Made by a program: the position numbers and the translations under genes. A stretch of DNA of 64,000 bases. Origin: Vibrio neptunius (GTDB taxonomy: Bacteria; Pseudomonadota; Gammaproteobacteria; Enterobacterales; Vibrionaceae). A model generated the notes under the pieces. The model did no database searches and was not told the origin of the DNA. It worked only from the letters and a program-made list of their open reading frames with translations. Below, in pieces: positions 7,527 through 16,203 of the stretch (positions are counted from its first letter, which is position 1; every line of letters begins with the position of its first letter). The stretch is from assembly GCF_000967495.1 (NCBI RefSeq), contig NZ_JXXU01000044.1:1-64000 (forward strand). Reading direction: 5' to 3'.

Positions 7527-10500
7527 TAATGATGACCTGCCACACCCAGACGAGTGATTTGGATAATATCGGTAATAATCACCTTAGCGGTGTCCATTCC
7601 GACAGCCTTAAACAGCACAGGTAACAACTTACGACGAATATGGTTTTCAATCTCTTGTGGGTTAATTGAAAATTCAGCCACAGATGCCGTAACCACTTCA
7701 TCGATTCGCATTGCATAATCGAAGCGTTCATCTTCACTTAGAGCATTGCTATCGGCTAGGTTTTTCAGGAATAACCCGTAGTAAGCTTGGACGTGACGTT
7801 TGATTTTTGGGTCAAGTTCGGAGAAGCGGTCAATAGGCATACCTTCGACATTTCGCTCTTTTACTTGTTCTTCAAAATCAGCAAACAACAGGTATTGCTT
7901 TACTGGGGTATCAAACATCTCTTTCGCTTGTTCGATGGCTTGTTTTAGCAACTTAGAAAAATACTCCTGAGCATATGGGTCATCTGCGAGCTCCTGATCA
8001 ATCATCTTAGTCACACGACCAGTGATAGCATCTTTTTTGTTACGAGCTTCATCGTCAGTCATCTCTTCAGGTTTGACATCTTTACCCATGTTACCAACTA
8101 AGTAGACGCCTTGAGACTCTTGGATCTCTACACCACCAATGTGCTTATCTAACATGGTTCGGATGTTTTCAGCATACTCATCATAGTCAACGCTTTCTTC
8201 CGCATCCTCACGGACTTGGCGACGCAGCTCAGACATCGATTTCAACGTCTTTTTGTACAACTCACGCTTATCATCAAGACTCTTATCTTCGAAGTACGTG
8301 GCTGATTGCAAAGCCACTTTTAGGCAGTTAGCAAACGTTGTGAGTGATGCATAAAAGTCCTCACGCTTTTTCAAGTTGGTGTCGGTAAGTTGACCATCAA
8401 TCGTGTCAATTTTTGGGGCTAATACTTGACGAAGTGCTTGACCATCTTGCTTGTTCTGTACACCTTCAAACGTTGCCCATAAATCGCTATAGAAACCTGG
8501 CAGCTTCTTATATTCGGTGTCCATGCGGCTATAAAGACCTTTAAGGTCATCAATATCAAAACCACCTTTAATACGCTCTTCTAGCTCTTGATAGCTAGCA
8601 ATTGAAGCATCTAGTTCTTTCAAAATGCCTCGATAATCAATCAAGTAACCAAACTGCTTCTTCTGATGGAGACGGTTTACACGAGCAATTGCCTGAATCA
8701 AGTTGTGTTGCTTCATCGGCTTATCGATGTAAAGCACGGTATTCTTGGGTTCATCAAAGCCTGTCAGAAGCTTATCCACAACGATCATGATATCAGGGCC
8801 ATCGTCTTTGCTAAACTCATCAATGATGTGCTGGGTATAAGCTTTTTCATCTTGACCAAAGTCAGAATTAAGGACGTTTTCCTTCCACCAATTTTGCACT
8901 ATATCTTTGCTTTCACCATCGACTGTATCGTGGCCTTCACGAGTATCAGGCGCAGACATTGCGACAACGGAAGTCACTTTACCTATTTGGTCTAAAAGCT
9001 TCTTATATTGAATAGCAGAGGCTTTTGAGTCACAGGCAAGTTGACCTTTTAAGCCTTGACGTTTGAAGTTTTGGAAGTGATCGGAAATATCATGGGCGAT
9101 GAGTTCCAATCGACCTTCGGTTTGATAGATTTGACCTTTCTGAGCAAACTTTTTCTTCAAGTCTGTTCGCTGTTTTTCAGACAGCTTATCGGTGATACGG
9201 TCAAACCACGCATCAATGGCTTTGTCATTAGTGCTGAGATCAGGAATACGCTCTTCATACAATAAAGGCGTCACCGTTTTATCTTCTACCGCTTGTTGCA
9301 TTGTGTATGAGTGAATGATCTTACCAAACTTATTTTCGGTTTTATCGTCTTGCAACAGAGGTGTTCCCGTGAAGCCAATATAAGCGGCTTTCGGAAGGGC
9401 TTGTTGCATTCGAATGTTGTTCTCACCGTTTTGGCTACGGTGGCCTTCATCAACTAGTACGATAATATCTGGGCTATTGTTATAGCACTCTGGGAGTTCG
9501 ATAGCCGTACCAAACTTATTGATGATGGAGAAGATAATACGTTCGTTCCCTTTACCGATTTGATCTGCTAAACGGCGACCTGTTGTAGCCATGGCCGATT
9601 TTTTATCTTTATCCGATAATGCACCGCCTGAAGCGAAAGTACGGGCAAGTTGGTCTTCAAGATCAACACGGTCAGTCACTACAACGACACGGCACTTGGC
9701 TAACTCTTTAAGCCAGATAAGGGCTTTGGATAAGAAGACCATAGTGAACGACTTACCTGAGCCTGTTGTATGCCAGATCACTCCGCCATTACGAGCACCT
9801 TGCTCATCAAAAGAAGTGACTCGTTCAATTAATGCTTTAATGCCGAAAATTTGCTGATAACGAGCGACAATTCTACCTGCCTTTTTATCAAACAAAGTAA
9901 ATAGCTGGGTCATTTCCAATAGGCGGTCATGACGCAAGAGTGAAACTAACAAGCGGTCTTGGTTGGTCACCATTAAATCACCACCCGCAATGAGTGACAG
10001 GTACTCATCACGCACTTTGGCAGAACGGTGGTTGAAGATAAGGTCGAGTTTGTCTTGTTCTAATGGAGCGTTCTTTAAACGTGCAAACGTTGCTTCGGTG
10101 ATCTCTTCTTCTTTCCATTTCGCCCAGAACTTTTCAGGCGTTCCACAGGTAGCGTATAAACCTTCATGACCATTCACAGAGAGTAATAGTTGGCTGTAGG
10201 CGAACAGATGAGGGATCTCATCTACCTTTTGGTTACGGATGTTCTGCGAGATACCTTCCGATACCGTTGGTTTCCCTTCAGAAGAGGAGTCAGGGCGTTT
10301 CGCTTCTATCACAACCCAAGGTAATCCATTGACGAAACACACCACATCAGGGATACGCTTACCTGTTCCATAGGCGTTTTCTACTTCAAGCTCTTCGGTG
10401 AAGTGGTACTTATTGTTTTTTGGTGTTTCCCAATCAATGATGTCGATGGTTGGGTTGGCTTTCTTTCCATCAACAAACTCAGTCACACTAATGCCGTAGG

Positions 10501-10807
10501 TAAGTGCGTTATACAGTTTCTCGTTAGCCGCTTTTAAGCCTTCATTCATAGCTGGGTTAGCTAGCTCGTGAACAATTTTATCGACAGCGGCTTCTGATAA
10601 TTTGTGCACTGTACCCATGAACGTATAGGTTTTGTGCTTGAGTACGTCACGTAACACATCTGGAAGAATAACCACTGATTGGCTTCCACGTTGAGCCGAG
10701 CATTCGTTAGGTGGGATAAACGTATAACCTAAATTAGTCAGTAGAGTCAGCGCAGGGATCTTGGCGCTTTGTTCTTCACGGAAGTTAGGTAGATTCTGAC
10801 TACTCAT
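7526..10807 (-). CDS. hsdR: Type I restriction enzyme, R (endonuclease/translocase) subunit
   Basis: A 1093-residue motor and nuclease subunit. The N-terminal PD-(D/E)xK nuclease shows RIPDVVCFVNGLPWVVIEAK (Asp and Glu-x-Lys). The SF2 translocase follows with TTGSGKSFT (Walker A), VVTDRVDLEDQL (motif Ia), LVDEGHRSQ (DEAH-type Walker B), GFTGTPL (motif III) and QAIARVNRLHQ (motif VI). A helical C-terminal region would bind the methylase core. Length is normal and no damage is visible. It overlaps the PIN gene start by 4 bp and the protease gene by 1 bp. It should cut DNA unmodified at the HsdS recognition sequence after translocation. Confidence 0.97.
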   Translation of the reverse strand: MSSQNLPNFREEQSAKIPALTLLTNLGYTFIPPNECSAQRGSQSVVILPDVLRDVLKHKTYTFMGTVHKLSEAAVDKIVHELANPAMNEGLKAANEKLYNALTYGISVTEFVDGKKANPTIDIIDWETPKNNKYHFTEELEVENAYGTGKRIPDVVCFVNGLPWVVIEAKRPDSSSEGKPTVSEGISQNIRNQKVDEIPHLFAYSQLLLSVNGHEGLYATCGTPEKFWAKWKEEEITEATFARLKNAPLEQDKLDLIFNHRSAKVRDEYLSLIAGGDLMVTNQDRLLVSLLRHDRLLEMTQLFTLFDKKAGRIVARYQQIFGIKALIERVTSFDEQGARNGGVIWHTTGSGKSFTMVFLSKALIWLKELAKCRVVVVTDRVDLEDQLARTFASGGALSDKDKKSAMATTGRRLADQIGKGNERIIFSIINKFGTAIELPECYNNSPDIIVLVDEGHRSQNGENNIRMQQALPKAAYIGFTGTPLLQDDKTENKFGKIIHSYTMQQAVEDKTVTPLLYEERIPDLSTNDKAIDAWFDRITDKLSEKQRTDLKKKFAQKGQIYQTEGRLELIAHDISDHFQNFKRQGLKGQLACDSKASAIQYKKLLDQIGKVTSVVAMSAPDTREGHDTVDGESKDIVQNWWKENVLNSDFGQDEKAYTQHIIDEFSKDDGPDIMIVVDKLLTGFDEPKNTVLYIDKPMKQHNLIQAIARVNRLHQKKQFGYLIDYRGILKELDASIASYQELEERIKGGFDIDDLKGLYSRMDTEYKKLPGFYSDLWATFEGVQNKQDGQALRQVLAPKIDTIDGQLTDTNLKKREDFYASLTTFANCLKVALQSATYFEDKSLDDKRELYKKTLKSMSELRRQVREDAEESVDYDEYAENIRTMLDKHIGGVEIQESQGVYLVGNMGKDVKPEEMTDDEARNKKDAITGRVTKMIDQELADDPYAQEYFSKLLKQAIEQAKEMFDTPVKQYLLFADFEEQVKERNVEGMPIDRFSELDPKIKRHVQAYYGLFLKNLADSNALSEDERFDYAMRIDEVVTASVAEFSINPQEIENHIRRKLLPVLFKAVGMDTAKVIITDIIQITRLGVAGHH

Positions 10808-11289
10808 GACTGCCCTCGATGATAAGCAGCTAGGTCACTATCGAGCGACCATATAAAAACCTCACTCATAGAGAACTTGCTAACGCACTTGTTGAACTCT
10901 TCAATGATACTTAGGTCACCAAAGCTAGTACCTTCATTTGGTTTGTCTATTGCTTTGTTTCTGCCAGCATGCTCTGGAAAAGAATCAATCCAAGTTAATA
11001 TTTCGGTGGTATTAGGAAACTCACTCGGTTGGTATGGAGCTTTTCCTGTAAATGCACCTTTTACAGAATCACTAAAGCGCTTAGCCGTTTCACGCCTTGT
11101 TCCCCCGTCTCCATTTTGTGCAATATGGTTACCCGTCTCTACAATAGTCGCCATTGGCAGAATAAATGTGGCACCACTACCTGCGTAATCAGCGAAAGAT
11201 GCGCTAATTTCATCGATATCTTGGTTTCTTCCTGGAACATTAAGTAGGTTCAAAAAGACTGATGTGTCAATAATGCAGATAGCACTCAT
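10804..11289 (-). CDS. PIN-domain protein paired with AAA ATPase
   Basis: A 161-residue single-domain protein with the PIN nuclease pattern: IIDTSVF (Asp8), IVETGNH (Glu51), GTSFGDLSIIEEF (Asp125) and WSLDSDLAAY (Asp150/Asp152). These acidic residues would form the metal centre of a PIN ribonuclease. It overlaps both neighbours by 4 bp, the AAA ATPase upstream and hsdR downstream, so it should be co-translated with them. Many PIN proteins are toxins of VapBC pairs, but no small antitoxin precedes it; the partner here is the ATPase. A phage-triggered nuclease controlled by the ATPase is an inference. The family call rests on motif spacing. Confidence 0.75.
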   Translation of the reverse strand: MSAICIIDTSVFLNLLNVPGRNQDIDEISASFADYAGSGATFILPMATIVETGNHIAQNGDGGTRRETAKRFSDSVKGAFTGKAPYQPSEFPNTTEILTWIDSFPEHAGRNKAIDKPNEGTSFGDLSIIEEFNKCVSKFSMSEVFIWSLDSDLAAYHRGQS

Positions 11290-12581
11290 TCTTCGCTACC
11301 TCGCATTTTAGCTAGCCAATCTAATGCGTTTTGTTTTTTCTGTTCTGCTGTCACTGGAGATTTTACAAAGCGATCAACAATACCATTGGTCACTAGCTCC
11401 CCAAGAGGCCCTTGGGAAACCAGCCCAGGATAGTCATTTAGATCCGAAAAACGTACCAGTTGACTGTCACCAGTCGTTCGATCACGGTAACAAAACACGA
11501 CATCACCAAGAGCTGAATCAGGTAATGCATCCATTAATGCAGGATTATGAGTTGATAGTAGTAACTTAACATTTCGCCTTGTGGCTTGTTCTCGCATTGT
11601 TGCAAGTAGCTGTTTCGCCCTTGATGGGTGAACACCATTATCAACTTCTTCAATTACCACAGTAGAGCCTTCAGGAGCAGAAAGTAGTGCCGCTGCAATC
11701 GCTAATACTCTTAATGTTCCATCCGATAAAAGTTCAACAGACCAAGTGCGATCAGTTCCACCAAAGCTTTCAACTAGTTCTAGGGACACTTGATTTCGTC
11801 GATCTTTAAAGAAGGTAATATCTTTCACATCTTGTTCAGGCAGACTCTGGATAAAATCGATAATTGCTTGACGATTATCTTTGTTTTCCCAAAGCGTATA
11901 AAGTACCCCTGATAAGTTGGCGCAATCACCTCTTAAATTCCGTTCTGGATAACTATCACCACGCATTAGTGAAGGTACAGGGTCAAGAAATAAGGTGTTA
12001 GAAAGTAACTTTTGAAATGTCTCAGTCGTTTGAGGAATTTCTTTTTGTGCTTTTTTATGACCTGATTCAAACATTGCCGACGAGACGAGTTGATTCAAGA
12101 TTGTAATTTGATCTGTTCCAGGGACTTGAGGTTTGCGACCTCCACGTGCAAAATTGTTATAAGCTATACGTACGTCTGTTCCCAACCCTGTAGATGGCTG
12201 CTCAATCTTATAGAGTGGAAAGCTCTCTTTTGGAGATACAATCATCTCCTGCGAAATATGTAACTCATCATCACGAAGTGAAAGCTCTACTTCAAACTTG
12301 TTCCAATTGCGGTCATCCGTCTGGCAACCCAGACAAAAAGAAGAAGATCCTAGGTAACCAAGATCTCTTATTTGACCTCGTAAAATTTGCTCTGAGTCAT
12401 CGACACGTTGTTTCAATACATTGAGCTTTTGCCCTTGAGCTAACCAAGCAAGAAAACGAAAGGCCTCTAAAGCATTACTTTTTCCTGAAGCATTAGCACC
12501 GATCATCAAGGTTAAAGGAGAAAGGTGTAGTATCTGTTCTTTGTAACTTTTAAAGTCTCTAATTTGAATTTGCGTTAGCAT
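11286..12581 (-). CDS. AAA (RecF/SMC-like, AAA_21) ATPase inside the restriction operon
   Basis: A 431-residue ABC-type ATPase of the AAA_15/AAA_21 class. Visible motifs are MLTQIQIRDFKSY at the start, GANASGKS (Walker A, residues 28-35), LLSDGTLRVLAI (signature-like), STVVIEEVDNGVHPSRA (Walker B) and LLLSTHNPALMDAL (switch His). The middle part, about residues 80-260, is the usual insertion. An open frame extends 12 codons further upstream, but the ATG at 12581 gives the family start and overlaps hsdS by 7 bp. Unlike OLD nucleases it has no Toprim domain; the neighbouring PIN protein could supply nuclease activity, as the separate effector AriB does for AriA in PARIS. Role in defence is inferred. 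Confidence 0.85.
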   Translation of the reverse strand: MLTQIQIRDFKSYKEQILHLSPLTLMIGANASGKSNALEAFRFLAWLAQGQKLNVLKQRVDDSEQILRGQIRDLGYLGSSSFCLGCQTDDRNWNKFEVELSLRDDELHISQEMIVSPKESFPLYKIEQPSTGLGTDVRIAYNNFARGGRKPQVPGTDQITILNQLVSSAMFESGHKKAQKEIPQTTETFQKLLSNTLFLDPVPSLMRGDSYPERNLRGDCANLSGVLYTLWENKDNRQAIIDFIQSLPEQDVKDITFFKDRRNQVSLELVESFGGTDRTWSVELLSDGTLRVLAIAAALLSAPEGSTVVIEEVDNGVHPSRAKQLLATMREQATRRNVKLLLSTHNPALMDALPDSALGDVVFCYRDRTTGDSQLVRFSDLNDYPGLVSQGPLGELVTNGIVDRFVKSPVTAEQKKQNALDWLAKMRGSEE

Positions 12582-13864
12582 ATTAAATCCTTTTCTTGAG
12601 CGACTTTCACACGGCACTTACCCGTCAATAACTGCTGCATCAGTGCCTTTTTCTCTTGCTTAAAGTGAGCAAGTTTTGTTTCTAGTACTTCAATTTCTTT
12701 GTCGGCAGCTGTAAGGACTGAGGCGATTTTTTGTTGTTCGTCAAAAGTAGGGACAATTAGACTCAATCCCATAAAGTCAGAAGGCTTCACATTTAATAAT
12801 CCATGTGCTCGACCACCTTCCGCTGCTACTTTTGTTAACCCTCGGTTTAGCAAACCAGATTCAAAGTATTGCTCCATAAAGCAGCTTGACGTCTTGGCCT
12901 CATCCTTTATTGCGAAGCAGATATAAAGGCTCGTCACTACAGCGTCGTCATATCTATTTAGCCGCTTAATTGCCCCCATGGGGTAACCATTTGAATAACT
13001 TTTGTTATAAGCAAACTGCCCTTTACGCAAGATAAAGTAATTATCGAGTGTCTCAGACGCGACTGACTTTTTGAAAAACTCTTGCTGCTTAATTAGGCCA
13101 TGCTGCGCAGAGATCGTTACAACATTAGTGCTTTGCCCTTTGTTTTTCTCTGCCATTCGGTCAAATAAATGACTTAACTTAACCTCTTCCCACTCCCCCT
13201 CAAACGCCTTGCCCGTTTCAGCCCCGTCTTTTGATGAAGAGCGCAAACGCTTCTTACCCGTCAAAAGCTGCTGCATCAGGGCCTTTTTCTGCTGCTTACT
13301 GGTTTCAATCAGCTTTCCAGTGGTGGCAATCGCTTTGTCCCATGTTGAGAGGATTTTGGCTATTTTGCGTTGTTCTTCGTATGGAGGAAGCGCTATCTTT
13401 AGTTTTTTGAAGTAAGGCAAACCAATCGTTTTAATCGTAGAACCAACGGCTTGCCTTTCAAACTCATGCTTGTTAGTTTGCAGCCAGTTATACAAAAACC
13501 AGTTGTGGATTTTATTATTAAAATCACACTTCCAAGCAATGAAATGCTGACTGACCGCCATAGGTTCTGCCATTACCCCACTTTTACCGATCCCAGCATC
13601 ACGAGAAAGAACTACAGTTCCTGCTGGGTGTACTTGCGCAGACGAGTTCTCAGTACCCAGTTTGGAAATTTCTTTGTCTGTTTCTTTCACTAACCCTTTA
13701 TCCAATCGGAAGCTATCAGCTAATGAAATCCACTTAATTCCTCCATCCCAGTAGTCTGGAAAAGATTTACTTGGTGTATGACCACTGCATCTTTCAGCGT
13801 ATTTGTCTAGTAACCCATAAGACCAACCATCTGGAATCTCAGATGAATTTAACTCACGCGCCAT
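12575..13864 (-). CDS. hsdS: Type I restriction enzyme, full-length specificity subunit
   Basis: A 429-residue HsdS with two target-recognition domains that each read half of a bipartite DNA site. The two halves end in nearly identical coiled-coil repeats, KKALMQQLLTGKKR in the middle and KKALMQQLLTGKCR at the end, the hallmark of the duplicated subunit. PYEEQRKIAKILSTWDKAI and TFDEQQKIASVLTAADKEI are the matching conserved regions. The ORF overlaps hsdM by 11 bp. The recognition sequence cannot be predicted from the window. A second, half-length S protein is encoded upstream of hsdM. Confidence 0.95.
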   Translation of the reverse strand: MARELNSSEIPDGWSYGLLDKYAERCSGHTPSKSFPDYWDGGIKWISLADSFRLDKGLVKETDKEISKLGTENSSAQVHPAGTVVLSRDAGIGKSGVMAEPMAVSQHFIAWKCDFNNKIHNWFLYNWLQTNKHEFERQAVGSTIKTIGLPYFKKLKIALPPYEEQRKIAKILSTWDKAIATTGKLIETSKQQKKALMQQLLTGKKRLRSSSKDGAETGKAFEGEWEEVKLSHLFDRMAEKNKGQSTNVVTISAQHGLIKQQEFFKKSVASETLDNYFILRKGQFAYNKSYSNGYPMGAIKRLNRYDDAVVTSLYICFAIKDEAKTSSCFMEQYFESGLLNRGLTKVAAEGGRAHGLLNVKPSDFMGLSLIVPTFDEQQKIASVLTAADKEIEVLETKLAHFKQEKKALMQQLLTGKCRVKVAQEKDLIC

Positions 13865-15386
13865 AACCCAACTCCTCTAGGTAACCCGCCATTTCTGCTT
13901 CTAGGCCAGCTAATTCATTTTGTAGCGCTAAACGTTCAGTGCGTACCGCTACTAGGTCGATCTCTTCTTCTTCCTCAAAGGTATCAACGTAACGAGGAAT
14001 GTTGAGGTTGTAGTCGTTCTCGGCAATCTCTTCTAGCGTAGCTAGGTATGAGTATTTGTCTGTGGTTTCACGCGCCTTATAAGTATCTACAATCTTCTGA
14101 ATGTTCTCAGGTGTTAGTTGATTCTGGTTCTTACCAGACTTGAATTCACGAGATGCATCAATGAACAGTACCTGGTTGTTGTCTTTCTGCTTTTTGAAGA
14201 TAAGAATGGCGGCAGGGATACCAGTTCCAAAGAACAGCTTTTCAGGTAGGCCGATTACTGTATCTAGCAGGTTTTCATCGATAAGCTGCTTACGGATTTT
14301 ACCTTCACTAGATGCGCGGAATAATACGCCATGCGGCACAACCACACCCATACGGCCGCCTTTTTTACCTTGAGAAGCGGGCTTTAGCGTCTCAATCATG
14401 TGTGAGATAAACGCATAGTCGCCTTTGGTCTTTGGCGGGATACCACGGCGGAAGCGACCAAAGTGGTCGTTACCAGCATCTTCATGACCCCATTTATCAA
14501 GAGAGAACGGAGGGTTGGCTGTTACTACGTCAAAGTGCAGTAGACCGCCTTCTTTGTCTTGTAGCTTGGGATTACGAATGGTATCGCCCCACTCAATGCG
14601 GTGGTTGTCTTCACCATGTAGGAACATGTTCATCTTAGCTAGTGACCAGGTTGAACCAATCGCTTCTTGTCCAAACAGAGCATATTGTTTAGAACCAGCA
14701 AAGTTGTTCTGTACTTGCTTACCACACTTCATCAATAGTGAGCCTGAACCACAAGCAGGGTCACAGATGCTATCGCCTTGTTGTGGTTCTAGAATGATTG
14801 AAAGTAGATCTGATACTTCTGGTGGGGTATAGAACTCACCCGCAGATTTTCCACTGCCTGCTGCAAAGTGTTTGATGAGGTACTCGTAGGCGTTACCAAT
14901 CACATCTAGCGAACCAACGCGGCTTGGGCGTAGGTTCAGGGTCTCTTTACCAAAGTCTTCTAGTAGATGGCGCAAAATGTCGTTTTTCTGCTTTTCGTCA
15001 CCCAGCTTATCGGTGTTGAAGCTAATGTCTTGGAAGACATTCTTGAGCTTAGTGCCGTTAGCTTCTTCAATCGCATGGAGAGCTTGGTCGATACGAGAAC
15101 CATTACCAGGCTCATGACGAGCTTCATACAGATCCCAAAATGTTGAACCTACAGGGATTTTGAAAGATTGGCTTTCCATCATTTCTGAGATCAGTTCAGG
15201 AATGTCACCGTACTCTTCTTTAAGTTCATCGTATTTGTCCTGGTGAACATCAGAGATGTACTTTAGGAACAAGGTAGTAAGGATGAAGTCTTTGTAGATA
15301 GACGGATCAACCGTACCTCGGAAGGTGTCACACGCTCCCCATACCGCTTTATTGATGTCATCTTGATTGATTTTAGTGTGTGGCAT
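13854..15386 (-). CDS. hsdM: Type I restriction enzyme, N6-adenine methyltransferase subunit
   Basis: A 510-residue methylase that modifies adenine in the host recognition site. An N-terminal HsdM_N helical domain precedes the catalytic domain with AGEFYTPPEV, the SAM-binding motif DPACGSGSLL (residues 209-218) and the catalytic NPPF (291-294). The C-terminal tail is acidic and helical and would contact HsdS. A good AGGA ribosome site lies before the ATG. It overlaps hsdS by 11 bp and starts 6 bp after the half-length S gene. Length and motifs are intact. Confidence 0.97.
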   Translation of the reverse strand: MPHTKINQDDINKAVWGACDTFRGTVDPSIYKDFILTTLFLKYISDVHQDKYDELKEEYGDIPELISEMMESQSFKIPVGSTFWDLYEARHEPGNGSRIDQALHAIEEANGTKLKNVFQDISFNTDKLGDEKQKNDILRHLLEDFGKETLNLRPSRVGSLDVIGNAYEYLIKHFAAGSGKSAGEFYTPPEVSDLLSIILEPQQGDSICDPACGSGSLLMKCGKQVQNNFAGSKQYALFGQEAIGSTWSLAKMNMFLHGEDNHRIEWGDTIRNPKLQDKEGGLLHFDVVTANPPFSLDKWGHEDAGNDHFGRFRRGIPPKTKGDYAFISHMIETLKPASQGKKGGRMGVVVPHGVLFRASSEGKIRKQLIDENLLDTVIGLPEKLFFGTGIPAAILIFKKQKDNNQVLFIDASREFKSGKNQNQLTPENIQKIVDTYKARETTDKYSYLATLEEIAENDYNLNIPRYVDTFEEEEEIDLVAVRTERLALQNELAGLEAEMAGYLEELGYGA

Positions 15387-15392
15387 GATTTC

Positions 15393-15992
15393 CTAGCCCT
15401 TAAATTGTTCAGAATTCTGGATTAAGTCAGTCGCTATAGCATTAAGCTGCTGCTGACGATTATTTATAAGTTCATGAAGTAAGGCATTTTCTTTAATGCT
15501 TGCTGCATAGAGCTTGGCAATAGTGTTTTGTTTTTCTATCTCTGGTATCGCTAGCTCAACATCGGCCAATACTGGTTTTCTAATGTTTGTTTGTGTGCTG
15601 CCTTCAGCACTCTTTCTAAAGTATTGCTGCACAGGCTTTTGATTGAGCTGCCAAGCCAAGAACATAGGGTTTATCTTATCGCATTGCGATGACTTGATAC
15701 GGATCTGAAACAGGCTAGGAGAACTAATTACGTCTTCTAGTTGTTCAGGAACGTAGGCTGCATAAGTTCTCATCCCCTTGGCAATGAACAGAACATCGCC
15801 TTGTTCAAGCCACATAGGCTGCTTCTTACCTGTTAATTCCGTTCTCACCAACTCGGTGCTTTGCAACTCACCTAGATCACTGATGTCTTTTGCTTGCACG
15901 ACTTGTACGGAAGCATTTGGATCATGCTTGATTGACCCGCGAAATGGGTAGCCAGCATGAATATCCGCTACCTCTGATAGTCGTAGTCTCAT
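15393..15992 (-). CDS. Half-length HsdS-like protein (single recognition domain)
   Basis: A 199-residue protein resembling one half of a type I specificity subunit. It has RLSEVADIHAGYPFRG at the start, a GDVLFIAKG segment, KPVQQYFRKSAEGSTQTNIR, and the end-of-domain block LAIPEIEKQNTIAKL with a coiled tail. It lacks the QQLLTGK repeat and has only one target-recognition domain. As first gene of the operon it could dimerise into an alternative specificity, or compete with or assist the full HsdS. It may also be a truncated relic, but the ORF is intact and correctly spaced 6 bp before hsdM. Confidence 0.85.
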   Translation of the reverse strand: MRLRLSEVADIHAGYPFRGSIKHDPNASVQVVQAKDISDLGELQSTELVRTELTGKKQPMWLEQGDVLFIAKGMRTYAAYVPEQLEDVISSPSLFQIRIKSSQCDKINPMFLAWQLNQKPVQQYFRKSAEGSTQTNIRKPVLADVELAIPEIEKQNTIAKLYAASIKENALLHELINNRQQQLNAIATDLIQNSEQFKG

Positions 15993-16203
15993 TCCAACAC
16001 CTCAAACTTTAACTTGCATCCATTGTGGTTACTTTAAGCAAATACGTCAAGAAAAATGCAGGAATAAAAAACTGCAAATTTTAAGTTGACTGAATTTCAA
16101 ACCGATCATAAGATTATTTGCAGTAAACGAATGGTGCTTAGGGGCTATGAGTTTAAAACTCGAGAAGAAGACTTTAATCTAATTAGGTGTATGAGGAATC
16201 GAA
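15993..16203. promoter_or_regulatory. Divergent promoter region with 9-bp inverted repeat
   Basis: This 211-bp region separates the restriction operon (minus strand) from the T5orf172-type gene (plus strand). ACTGCAAAT (16071-16079) and ATTTGCAGT (16116-16124) are exact reverse complements, 45 bp centre to centre, and could bind one regulator of both directions. A GAGTTTAAAACTC palindrome lies near 16149. No individual promoter was assigned. Confidence 0.45.

Noticed and set aside
10804..11289. VapC toxin of a VapBC pair
   Set aside because: There is a PIN fold but no small antitoxin gene. The upstream partner is a 431-residue ATPase.
12575..15992. BREX or DISARM system
   Set aside because: No PglZ, BrxC, BrxL, DrmA or DrmB was found. 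HsdR, HsdM and HsdS explain the locus as type I restriction.
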